Below are positions 11,411 to 23,342 of a stretch of DNA of 64,000 nucleotides, one piece after another. The stretch is from Pleurotus djamor (taxonomy: Eukaryota > Basidiomycota > Agaricomycetes > Agaricales > Pleurotaceae), in assembly GCA_029747585.1 (NCBI GenBank), contig JAPEVF010000042.1:62001-126000 (forward strand). Direction: 5' to 3'. The position numbers and the translations under genes are program-made. Position 1 is the stretch's first letter, and the number at the start of each line of letters is the position of its first letter. Below the pieces are notes generated by a model that saw only the letters and a list, made by a program, of their open reading frames with translations, had not been told where the DNA came from and did not search any database.

Positions 11411-13050
11411 TCAACGGCGCTTGACGTTGCCAATCTCACTCTTCCATGTGTGAGCCTTCTCAAAACCATTCATACCCATTTGGTCTGTCGGGAAGGCTTA
11501 GACATATTCAAGTCAGTTCATTGGCATATTACTTACAATCGAGGAGCGTCTTCTGTATTTCTTCGCGGTTCGTCATAACGAACGGTCCATATTGGAAAAC
11601 AGGTTGATCGAGCGGTTCGCCAGCGACCTGGTGGAGTTTACATCTCAAACATGGTCCTTTTAGAAGGCGCCACCGAGAGACTCACCAAAACGAACTCGGT
11701 ACCATCTTCGGCCGCAGACAATTTCACGCCATTTTGTTCCCCATCAGAAGACAACACAAGTGTGTGGAAGGCATCTTGGGGGATCGTCTCGTCGCCAACG
11801 AGCACGGAGCCTTTGAAACCTACGATCTGGTTAGTGATTACGTTGTGAGAAGCCATCTATCGAACGACATACCATAGATAAAGGCCGTCCAACCAGCGGC
11901 TAGGATTCATACCAGTGAGTAGCAAAGCCAATGGCGATTGAGATGCATGACATACGAATCTCCTGGAATATAGACGGGCCCTTCTTATCGAAGATAACGT
12001 GGAAGTACCAGCAACCGCCCAAAGGTCGGACAGGTGATTCGATTCCGTAGCTTTTACCACTAATGACTTTGATCTTAACGCCGCCCTCTGGACCTTCCGG
12101 GTAGGCGGTGGGGATCCTGTTTGAGACATTGCAGGTGAGATGGACAGAGCTTCAAAGCATATGCCATGAACACATACTGTTCCGGGCCGAGTTCTTGGTA
12201 TGAAGGTTCCTGGACACCAACCAATCAGATTTCAAAGGTTTGGAAGGAGTTGTCGACATACCACCATCTTGTACTAAACGAGTCGTTCAATTACTAGATC
12301 TCTCTATAAATTACACGAAGAGCTCACTTGTTTCGGTAAGTCAACCCATAATTGCATTCCTCTGGGATCCGGAGACCCAGCTTCGTGTACGGGCATTTCA
12401 GCGTGGATGATGCCGCGTCCTGCACACATCCATTGCACACCTCCGGGCTCTATGAGAGAGGTAAACACAACTTGTGCAAATGTATGATAGCATGCTCACC
12501 AATAGTGCCTTTATGACCCGCAGAATCTTCATGGCGACTCGAACTACCATCCGTCCAATTGGATTGGCCGCAAAGGATATGTGGAATTACACGTACCCTT
12601 CCAACATGTAGGTTACCGTGGCCTGTCCACGGTGAGGGTGGTCGGGGAAACCCTGTTATTCAAGTTTGAGTATCACACCAAAGACGATACGAAGCCCACT
12701 CACAGCTCCTGGCTTGACGTGGAAATGGTCCAGCATCAGGAAAGGGGATAGATTTCGCAGGTTTGGGGTTCCAATGGACCGCCTGACGAGAGCACCATCT
12801 CCCTGGACACAAGTAAACATCGTAGCTAAGTATACGATACAGAACGACAACCCACCTCTGGCGTTTCGACCGCAAGAACCTTCTTGATAACGCGTCGTGA
12901 AACTGACGAGGCAATTCGCGATGACATGGAAGGTTCGTTGGCGGTGATTGGGGTAGTAAAGTTGTTTTGACCTTGGAAGTAGTAAGAGTACGAAGCGTAT
13001 GCTAGGATGGCGATAAGTGCTGAAGCTGAAGCGTAGATGCTTTTATACAT
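11411..13050 (-). CDS. Pirin-family cupin protein with a hydrophobic N-terminus
   Basis: Pirins are bicupin iron proteins. Some act as quercetin dioxygenases and others as nuclear cofactors. The metal-site signature is intact: HPHRGQATVTYMLEG after the first introns, then a Gly-Ile-Ile-His-Ala-Glu motif (VQWMCAGRGIIHAEM). GMQLWVDLPKQ and the C-terminal VFQYGPFVMTNREEI region are also typical. About eight short introns are present. The reading frame starts at 13050 with a stretch of about 20 hydrophobic residues (ASASALIAILAYASYSYYF). A second ATG at 12927 (MSSRIASSVSRRV) would give an ordinary cytosolic or mitochondrial form. Which start is used decides the location. Confidence 0.87.
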
Positions 13051-13237
13051 GAACCCCAGTCCCCACGTCCGATCATGACTTCAAATCAAAGTCGCTTGTC
13101 GGTGATACGCCAAGAGTCAGTCCTGCCTCTTTAGGAACAAAACGCTCATGGATGGTCATCAGATTACAAATCAGCCCCTTTGAAGCCCGTGATGTGCGTC
13201 ATACAAATTAGCCCAACGAAAAGTATTTACCAAGTAT

Positions 13238-15701
13238 TTACAACGAATCCCACATCTTCCTCCAACCAGTACGTTCTCCCTTGGCCTTCTCTTGTGCCAA
13301 GTATTTCTCCTCTTCTTCGTCAATCTGTGCCAGGCCCGATACCAGATCCACGTGTTGGGCCGGAATGACTTTGGTCTTGAAAGTGAATTTGTAACCAATC
13401 CAAAGGAAGAAGAAGACAGGTATCGCAATGTAGGAGCTATAACGTCATGTTCATTGTGATGCCCGAGTGTAGAGACTGACTCGGTACTCACGTAACAAAG
13501 TTGTCCTTGGTGAATGGGATGAATGTGTCAAATCCTTTGAAGAATGTGATAATGCCTGTGACGATCAAGGCGAACCAGCTTCCCCATGGTTGGAAGGGTG
13601 CTTTATAAGGCAAGGAATCTCTTGACTTTCCTTGCGCTTTCAAGGCACGCATGAACGAGCTGTTCCATTCATCAGAAGGACCGGGCACGGTGAGAGCATC
13701 GACACTTACATATGTGAATAGGCAATGCACATCCATGTGAGCGCTCCGAATGTTGATACCAGGTTGACAAACCAAGTGAAGACTAGAGGAAACCCAAAGA
13801 TAAATGGTCAAGGTCGGAGAAGACTGATGATTAAACTCGTACCTCGTGCACTAGAAGAACTGACATTGAGGAACACAAGGCCGCAGAAAGCCGTACACAT
13901 TATCAGTGCTGGATAAGGGACACCCATTCTGTTGACACGAGCAAACACTCGAGGGGCTTTACCCTCCACGGCAAGGCCATATAAGGTGCGTGAGCCAATA
14001 TACAAGTCAGAGTTGGCAGCACTCATGACGAAGAGCAGGATAGCCGCGTTAATGACATGATTGAGGACCTTGATGCCCACAAGAGTGGTTGCTTCGATAA
14101 TTGCCTCGTGTCAATCCAAGATCGTTCAACAGATCGGGCAGACGCACCAACAACGAACGGAGATGCCGCAGCTAAGCACAACGGAGTGAGTCTTGGCTCA
14201 CACAAGACTTTCAGGGAACTTACCTCCTGCTTTGGATTTGGTTGCGACGAAAAGACTCTGGGAGACTTCTCAGTGCGAAGCCACCGATAAATAATTCCAA
14301 GCTTACATTGTCTGTGCTTGGTACGATGAGGCCTAGACGGGATGTTAACGAGATGACAGACGATCTCAAGAGTCAACACACCGATCACGAAAACACCTCC
14401 GACCTTGGGACGCGACGTTAGTATTGATCACGAAGCGAACAACCCTGATACTTACGTAGAACACGAGAATGCGATAGAAAGTCCTACGAATGGCTATAGG
14501 GATATTACGCCTGGGATTTTCGGCCTCTCCTACGGTGACCTGGGAAGGATGTGAGTTTACACTTTTCTCGCTTACTATTGCAACGAAAGCACTCACACCA
14601 ATCAACTCCGTACCCATATAGGCGAATAGGGCATTGGTCAGGGTAGCCCAGAACCCGAGAAATATGGACAGCTTCTCGTTGTGAACCTGATTGAGGAGAT
14701 AGTGTCCCATGGGTCCATACGAGTCTCGCCAGTATCGAAAACCGATGCGATCGTGTTCAGGATTCCCACCGAGATCGATAATAATGCCCATTAGGAGAAG
14801 TCCGATCAAAGCGATAACTTCATAAGTGGATTGAGTACGGGGTTCGCTAACATCTGAAGCGTGGTACCCACCTTTGATACTGGAAAACCAGAACTCAAGC
14901 TCGCCGAATACACGGACGCCGAGCAAGTTGACGATGAAAACTGTGGATGCAGTGAGGGACGGCACTCGGGTAGAAGGTAATCATGGCCTACTGAAGGCGA
15001 TGAAGATGGCTGGTAGTTCGCATGAGCCGTGATAAGCGGAAATTGAACGGCAGCGTGCTCACCCATCCATATGGCTATATGTACCTTTTGAGTCCAATAC
15101 TGGATGACTACTCCCGCAGCATTGATGTTATTGGGGGTAACGATTAGCTAGATATTAGAATAGAGATTCATATAAAGAAGAGACTAAGGCAATAGTGAAC
15201 GAGACGCACATATTTCATGAGATAATTCCATCCCATCGCAAAACCAAGCGCTGGGTCTACGAACCTGGTTGCGTAACCAGCAAATCCTTTTTTGTGAGGT
15301 AGGAAAGCAGCCATCTCGCCGAGGGCAACCATGACGAGATAGCAAACGAAACCGACGAAAGCATAGCCGAGTAACAGACCTAGGTTTTGAGTAAGCTCAT
15401 ATGGCGTCAAAGGGATTAAAAATGCGTACCTAGTGGGCCACCTCTCGTCAATGCAGTCCCGGATCCGATCACCAGGCCAGTTCCAACAGCACCTCCCAAC
15501 TGGGAAAAGAGAGCGCTTCAGCAGGAGTTGGGAAGCATCGAGAAGACATGTACGTACGGCTATCATGGATATCTGCCTGGCCTTAAGGCCACGGTGCAGC
15601 GTCTCCTCCTTTGGCGGATCGAGGTAGTCTTCGTCATAGTTGGCTACGGAGACGGAGCTGGCGGATGTCTTGCTCTCTCGTTTCTCCCCTTGAAAATCCA
15701 T
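13238..15701 (-). CDS. Amino-acid permease (fungal YAT/APC family)
   Basis: A plasma-membrane proton-coupled amino-acid transporter. The soluble N-terminus (MDFQGEKRESK...) ends in LHRGLKARQISMIA, the conserved element before helix 1 in this family. Recognisable membrane segments include LGLLLGYAFVGFVCYLVMVA followed by GEMAAFLPHK, the PALGFAMGWNYLMKY helix, and the later AILLFVMSAANSDLYIGSR and APRVFARVNRMGVPYPALIM blocks, which are strongly conserved in Gap1/Hip1 relatives. The C-terminus is a charged cytoplasmic tail (EEEKYLAQEKAKG). At least nine introns of about 55 nt interrupt it. An upstream in-frame ATG at 15815 is possible, but 15701 gives the usual N-terminus. Substrate range cannot be read from sequence. 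Confidence 0.88.
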
Positions 15702-16217
15702 GATACGCGGGGGATCAAGAAGGAAGATACGGGGAGCAGCTCGAGCACGCGATTCTTTATAGGTTGGGGGCGGAGAACCACACGAGCGTGCTTCTCCATC
15801 CCCATGCACCAACACCGCAAACGGGTAACTTTGCCAGAGGTGGATTAGGCTGTACTAGGACATGGCGCCAGCAACATCAATGCCAAGGCTTGCCCTGGAA
15901 AGTTAGTGACAGGTTGGAAATGGCACTGTGGGAGTCAGCTAGTCTGGAGGAAAGCTAGCGGCGACTGGGTTTTTGGAGGCGCGCCCATCTGATAGAAGCT
16001 CGTGGTGTCTGGAAAGTGGCCAATGTTATCACTGTCAGCGACGGCTCTGAGACCTCGAAACATTGAAGACTGGAAAAGACGGCCAAGGCCATGTCGGTTG
16101 GCTGTCGGCTAAAAATAGTGCGAACCATGTGCAACACAGACATAAAGCGCTTACAGTTACAACATCCATATCAAGTAGTCAGGTATCCTAATCGAGATTC
16201 CGCTTATCTTATCAATC
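15702..16217. other. Intergenic region between permease start and isomerase stop
   Basis: About 515 bp holding the permease promoter and the 3' end of the isomerase gene, both on the minus strand. I see no convincing coding frame, repeat or TATA element. The short open frames here have no recognisable product. Confidence 0.6.
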
Positions 16218-17565
16218 CTACAACTTGTGCTTGATCTCTTTGTTCGCAACTCTCGTGAACTGCCTCTTGGGTCGACCGCTCGCAAAGCGTTCGGCTTGTG
16301 CTACAGAATACGGTATATCAGCAAATGAATCAACATCAGAGGGACTTTNGTGAACCTACCATAGCCCTCACGCAACAATACTGTGTCAGGGTGGTTGCGC
16401 TCGTCCAACGCAGCTCGAATGAGCTTTTTGGAGGTAAGGACAGCTACTGGATCCAGCCCATCAAGGTTATCCAGGATGTGGGCTCGTACATCCGCATGGA
16501 ATTGCGATGCATCGCGCTGCGGGAATATTTTGCTGCGATCATGAGGTAAATGGACTTGGCAGAAGCGTATCAATCCACTTACTTGATGAACCCACTCTGT
16601 AACAGCTCATCTGCCTGCATCTTGCGCCCCCAGATTAGCGCTTCGTTCGCTTTGGCCCAGCCCACTACAAAGAGTTTAAGAACAGCCATCATAAACGGGG
16701 ACATAAAGCGCACTTTTGTTGGTGAAGGTAGCACTGGAGCCTGCTTCGGCAATAATAGCTAGACAGAGATCAGCCAGATAGTCTGCTAGGTTTGGATATG
16801 ACTTACCAAGGAACGAAAACGGGGTGGATATCCACGCAGTGGGTACAGAATAGATGAAGTCGAAGTATCCCAAAAATGCTACAGAGCAAAGAGGTAAATT
16901 GTTATCCCTGGGTAGGAGTGAGAGGCAGGTGCTACTAACCAGCGGCAATGCCTACATGACGGATATTAGAACTACAAGCTGAACAAAAGTGAATTAGGAA
17001 CTCACCCATAGCAGGACCGTTCAGGGCAGCGACGAGAATCTTACTGTGAGTAGCAAACTAATAAAGACGGTGAGATGTTGGAATGAACGATACTTTCGAT
17101 AGCTTACCGCATTTCCACAGTCGAGATGAGACCGAGTGACTTGATTGAGGAACGTACCCCGGACGGTTGTTTCCTCAATTTTAGATCCGGTGCTCTTTAC
17201 GTCTGTACCGCTAAGTGACAGGGTTTCAGCCANGNACAGACGGATGTGCTCTCTGTCCGACTTACGCGCAGAACCATTTGCCGGTGCCTATCCGCAAGAG
17301 GGAAATCAGAAAGATGCCTCTTGAGACAAATGATGAAGCTTACCTTGCCAGATAGTAACAGTCACGTCGTCCCGCTTGTCTACTTCTCTAAGAGAGTTGG
17401 CAAGCTTGTCGTAGTCTAACGGAAGTGGATTCCATGTGGTCGGTCACAATTTACGCCGGCGTGCCATTATACACTTACCATCCGAGGTAATGGCATTGAG
17501 GGATCGAGGCCGATTCATGGTAATCGTGGCAATGCCCTGCGAAACATCGACGGTGATAGTACTCA
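16218..17565 (-). CDS. ECI1: Peroxisomal enoyl-CoA isomerase/hydratase
   Basis: A crotonase-fold enzyme for beta-oxidation of unsaturated fatty acids. The start (MSTITVDVSQGIATITMNRP) and the oxyanion-hole segment KWFCAGTDVKS are clear. After splicing, the core reads PFSFLAIIAEAGSSATFTNK. Its Glu lies where delta3,delta2-enoyl-CoA isomerases carry the catalytic Glu, favouring isomerase over hydratase. WAKANEALIWGRKMQADELL follows. The protein ends Lys-His-Lys-Leu, and a C-terminal HKL is a plausible PTS1; yeast Eci1 ends in HRL. Nine or so short exons are joined by 50-60 nt introns. Ns at 16329, about 17233 and about 17235 lie in or near introns. The Glu alignment is from memory, so hydratase remains possible. 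Confidence 0.82.
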
Positions 17566-17835
17566 TTTTCTTGATTGAGGTCCGGAGTTGAGTTAGAGAG
17601 GAGGAGGGGTATTGCGAGATGCATAGCGTTCCAAATTTATGGGGAAGCTCTTTCGGTTGTTCAGTTAGCCGGGGAAGAACTCAGGGATGCGCCCCTGTCG
17701 GCTTGTTGATGTTGGAATCATACGATGATTCTTACATCACGAACTTATCCCGGTGTTTACATTGAGCAGCGAACATAAAGCAGAACAATAATACAGCAGT
17801 ATCGACACTAGTAATAACGCTTAAATCTCCATAGA

Positions 17836-20549
17836 TCATTCATCCCAAGACGTGAGGATCTTGTTGATGAGCTTCGCCATCATCTCCTCCTTCCCTTGGG
17901 CGNTGCCAAGCTTCTCCAACACTTTCTGAAATACCGGTCGTATGTATTGTTTCATTGAATCGAGCTCCGGACCATCTGTATGTTGGCCTATTTGGAAGAG
18001 TAAGGAACATGCATTCGTTCGAACTTCAACGGGGAAGTTAGTCGGATTGTTGACATTTCGAAGGACTGCTTTAATCATGGATAAAGCATGCTGTGGGGTA
18101 GTAGGGCGAGTCCGAGGTGAGGGATCCGAGGTGGTGCGGTTTGAAGCGTCGTCGTCCGAGGTTACAGATACAATAGGTGGAGTGGATGGCGAAGGGGAGA
18201 CCTCGGTTGGGAGAGGAATTGTTAAGGCTTTGAGCACCAAGGGTGCTGGCCAAACGAAAATCCAGATCAATCACTAGAGGGAAATTCGAGCAAACCATTC
18301 ACTCACCGCCGGTTGGATGGGTACTAAGCAAACTCAGGGCGACGATACCTTCATTCACCAATAGTGGAAATTTGCCACTTCGAGTGACTAGATTCGCCAG
18401 GGCCGTGGCACACTCTGGGGTAAACATTGCACTCATAGCTTTCTCGCGCCGCGCGTCCGTCTCTGAGGCTGCGCCAGCATCGCTAGACCACAGAGATTTG
18501 ATAACATTGACCAACACTCTGGTGCCCTCGCTCTTCACAGCGACGGAGTCGGAACGCTTAATCAATGCAAGTAGCTGGTCCAACCCCGCTTGTTCTGGGT
18601 TGCTAGGTAGAACTAGTGCATAAGCGTTGTCGACTGTAAAAAGAGGGGGAAGCAATGAACAGACTGTCAGGTCACAAGTGAAATGGTGCTCACGACTGGC
18701 ATTGCAGAGGTGCTTGACCACTCCAATACTTCCAACCTGGACAACTTCGACCATGGCGTCATGCTGTTGGTCCCAAACCCCACTGCCGACAATACTTGGG
18801 ATGACACCTGCCTTCCCCAGTTCTGCGGGTATCATAGAAGATTGGGTCGATGACTGGGAGACGTTCTTTAGCAAACCGATGACTGCATGTCGTAGCTTAA
18901 TGTCAACATCGGGAGAGAGAAGTGATTTGGAGGTGAGGACAGGGGCCAAGCTATGGGGCGGTTGTAGTAACGTTGTTGCGTGCTTTTCTATCAATCCAAT
19001 TTAGAACAACCGAAGAATTATCGTCAGGGGATAAATACCTCTTCTGGCTAGGTTTCCTAGTGAGAGGCACGCACAAATTGCCAGGTCATCTCTATCCGAT
19101 GAGATGCCAGACGACTGGTCCCCTTCCTTGGAACGGACGAATTTCTTGATCCAATCCGCGAGTAGGCACACGAAAGGTCCCCCAGGTTGATCCGGGTCGG
19201 AATCATCCCAGAGGATGTCGTCATTATGTTCCTCGCCTGCAACCTCGACGACCGTCTTGATGATGGCAGCCTTGCAGACATCAAAAGCTCGCTCCTTTCG
19301 CTTCAGCTCAGCAGCTTCCCATGTAACCTGCGAATCATACCAGAGAGGAGGGTATTTCCCTTTTTCGATGAATTCCAGCATCATGGTTAAGCAGGGAACA
19401 CCGCCGTGTTCGGCAGGGAAATTGAAGCCGCGAGCTAGTGAGAATCGGATGTCTTCGATGTCGAGGGAAAGGGATTCGAGAAGCATGCATGTCTCCTCCA
19501 AACATTCTAGGTCAGAATCAAGGAGGTCGAGGGGTAACGTAGGCTTTGGCGAGATAGCATCGTGCTCTTTGTCGGGGATGAATGCTTCTAGGGCCGGCAT
19601 AAGATAGGGTAGGACGTCGGGACTGAAGGCAGCAGGACCTGAGGTGAGATGACAAGTCAATGAAAGTTAAAGAACCACGGTAATTCTACTCACTACCCTC
19701 GTTCCCTTCTCTCAATTCAGAGACTGTCCTCCAGGCCCAGTCCGCGATACCACTTCGCAATGTCCACAACTCTTCGTTGTTCGACAAGCTTTCTGCCGAC
19801 TGTTGGGCGGGCTTCATCCAAACTCTGGGAGGATATATAGCGGCAGATAATTTAAGAATAGTCGTAGCCGCTTCTAATGATATCAATCTAAATCTAACGG
19901 GGTCTTCATTTGCGTGAGGCGCGTGAGGGGATTGATATTGTGGTATATAACAGGACAACTCACCGTAGCCGATAGCGGTATTCAGTAAGACTCCAATCGC
20001 TGTTCTGACAATTTTCAGTTGCGGCACGTCGAGGGAAAGCGGAGCGGCATATGGAGGAGGCTCAATCTTCTCTGCGTATCCTTCGAGCAAGGAAACCATG
20101 GCCTGTGGAAATCCAGCCTCAAGTAAATGTCCCCGATTCGCGTCTGCCATATAATTCAGCAAGGAACCGCTGGATAGATGGTAAACCGAACCATGATTCA
20201 TGCAAAAATTAGCTCCCAGGCGTAGGATCTCGTATATTGGAGCGATGTACTCCGCAGGAGGTGTCGAGCTGCCATGCAATCCGAGGGATATGAGAAGAGT
20301 CAATGTTTGGGGGAGTTCTGTGCGTCCAAGTACAGTGTGGTTGTCCTCTGGTGGAACACTGAGTGATACATCCGATACGACGAGGACGGGTGGCGTACCA
20401 GGCGTGTCTCTAACCCGTAAAGCATCGGCCAACTTCTGGGCGTTCTGTTGTATAGAAGTCCATATCTCAGGGGTATCGAGTTCCTTGAGCTCGAGAAGTA
20501 GTTCTTCCAGTCGCTTTTCGATTTGAAGGCACGATTCAAGCGATGCCAT
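17836..20549 (-). CDS. Armadillo-repeat protein resembling Rap1 GTPase-GDP dissociation stimulator
   Basis: An all-helical repeat protein from MASLESCLQIEKRLEELL to KLINKILTSWDE. The exons show repeated ARM-like patterns of Leu-rich helices with Gly breaks, for example LTLLISLGLHGSS, KIVRTAIGVLLNTAIGYGE, LRHAVIGLLKNVSQSS, GSIGVVKHLCNAS and AVKSEGTRVLVNVIKSLW. Similar fungal proteins are usually compared with RAP1GDS1/SmgGDS, which binds small GTPases with polybasic tails and acts as chaperone or exchange factor. No enzymatic motif is seen. About six introns are present. An N at 17903 lies in the last exon without breaking the frame. The family name is an inference from repeat style and general similarity. 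Confidence 0.72.
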
Positions 20550-20688
20550 GGCACGAGCGCGGAAGAAGAGTGCGGGACGCTGGGGTCGTATTCCAAGACG
20601 CAGACATGGTGTGACAGGAACAGAAGTTATCTTTGATCTAATCGTACAGTGGCTGTGTAGGAGCCTAATCTTGTCATCTTTCCACCGC

Positions 20689-22097
<1,409 letters not shown>

Positions 22098-22250
22098 TTC
22101 GAGGAAGTAAGTTGGGGATGGAAGAGTGCCAAGCCAAGTGGACCTAAGCGCGCACTATATAAGCCAATTGGTTGGCTCCACATACTCCCCGAGACCAGAG
22201 TACTGAGTAAGCCCCAAGCCTCGACAGACGTCACCCTGTTCGTTCCACAG

Positions 22251-23243
22251 ATGGCGAAGAAGAAGAAATCTTCAGGAAAGGCGGCACCNCCCGTACCCAT
22301 TGCCGAGAGCGTGGACGATGAAGATTTGATGAATGATCTGCTCGACCAGCTAGATGCTAAAGATCGCTCGGTTAGGGTAGAATCCGCCCACATACTCAAC
22401 CAGATGGACCTAGATAAGCAGGCAGAGGCTATTGAAAAAACCAAGCGTACGGATTCTAAGGACCGTTTTCTCGCCCGTCAGGTAGAGCCTTCAGCTGGAC
22501 TGGTCGGCGCAATACTCAAGTTGGCAGGCCAGGAAAGCTGTTGCGTTAGCCAAGTCCTATGCACCTGATGATAAAGAGGCAGAAGAAAGGCTCGAGCGGG
22601 AAGCAAAAGAAGAGGAAAAGGCCATCAATAAAATATGCGACAGTCTCCACGTTCAAATCCACGAGGTCATACCACATTTCATCNTGTTTTCCGCTGAGTT
22701 GACTTGTTCGATGCAGATAAATCCTGATGGNCATTGCTTNTATTCAGCTGTGGCNGATCAACTTGCNCTNTTGAANATTGTACCTCCGNCTCAGGCAAAG
22801 TATGCTCAAATACGTAGGGCCGCAGCAGATTACATCGCCGCTCATCCNGATGATTTCTTGCCTTTCCTNCCTTCAACCATGAACGCAGATGGTTTAATGA
22901 CNCAGCAAGAATACCTGAGGTACTGTGACGCNATACGTGATACTGCCGTTTGGGGAGGCGAGCCCGAAATACAGGCACTCAGTCGGGCATANAATGTCCC
23001 GATCCATGTCATACAAGGCTCGCAACCTCCGATCGTCGTTCATGAGCCCTCAGCATCATCCANGAAAGCTGCNAACGGCATCGTTCGGATAAGNTACCAC
23101 CGTAGAATGTACGGNCTGGGGGAGGTTAGTNGACTGACCAGAACGAGAGGTACCGATCTGACGAAGCAATNNCATTCCAGCATTATAATTCGTTACGACC
23201 GAAGACAGGCTTGTTGAGCACTATACAGGCGATTGTGGCTTAA
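22251..23243 (+). CDS. OTU2: OTU-domain deubiquitinase (OTUD6/Otu2 type)
   Basis: A cysteine protease that removes ubiquitin; OTUD6/Otu2 relatives act on translation machinery. A basic start (MAKKKKSSGKAA) leads into a charged helical region. The OTU core begins after the second intron: NPDGHC with the catalytic Asp and Cys, then YSAVADQL. IRRAAADYIAAH and EYLRYCDAIRDTAVWGGEPEIQALS are classic OTU helices. The C-terminus HYNSLRP supplies the catalytic His-containing element. Introns lie near 22481-22526, 22670-22721 and about 23125-23188. More than 15 Ns fall inside this gene, mostly at third codon positions, so single residues are uncertain but the frame holds. Confidence 0.9.
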
Positions 23244-23342
23244 NGGCATCATTCTTTCGCTTCTTGGATTGGACTCTGGTGGCATTNATAATTAGCTTNT
23301 GTACANCNTNCAACCCATTCNTATCTTACTATTGTAGCCCTA

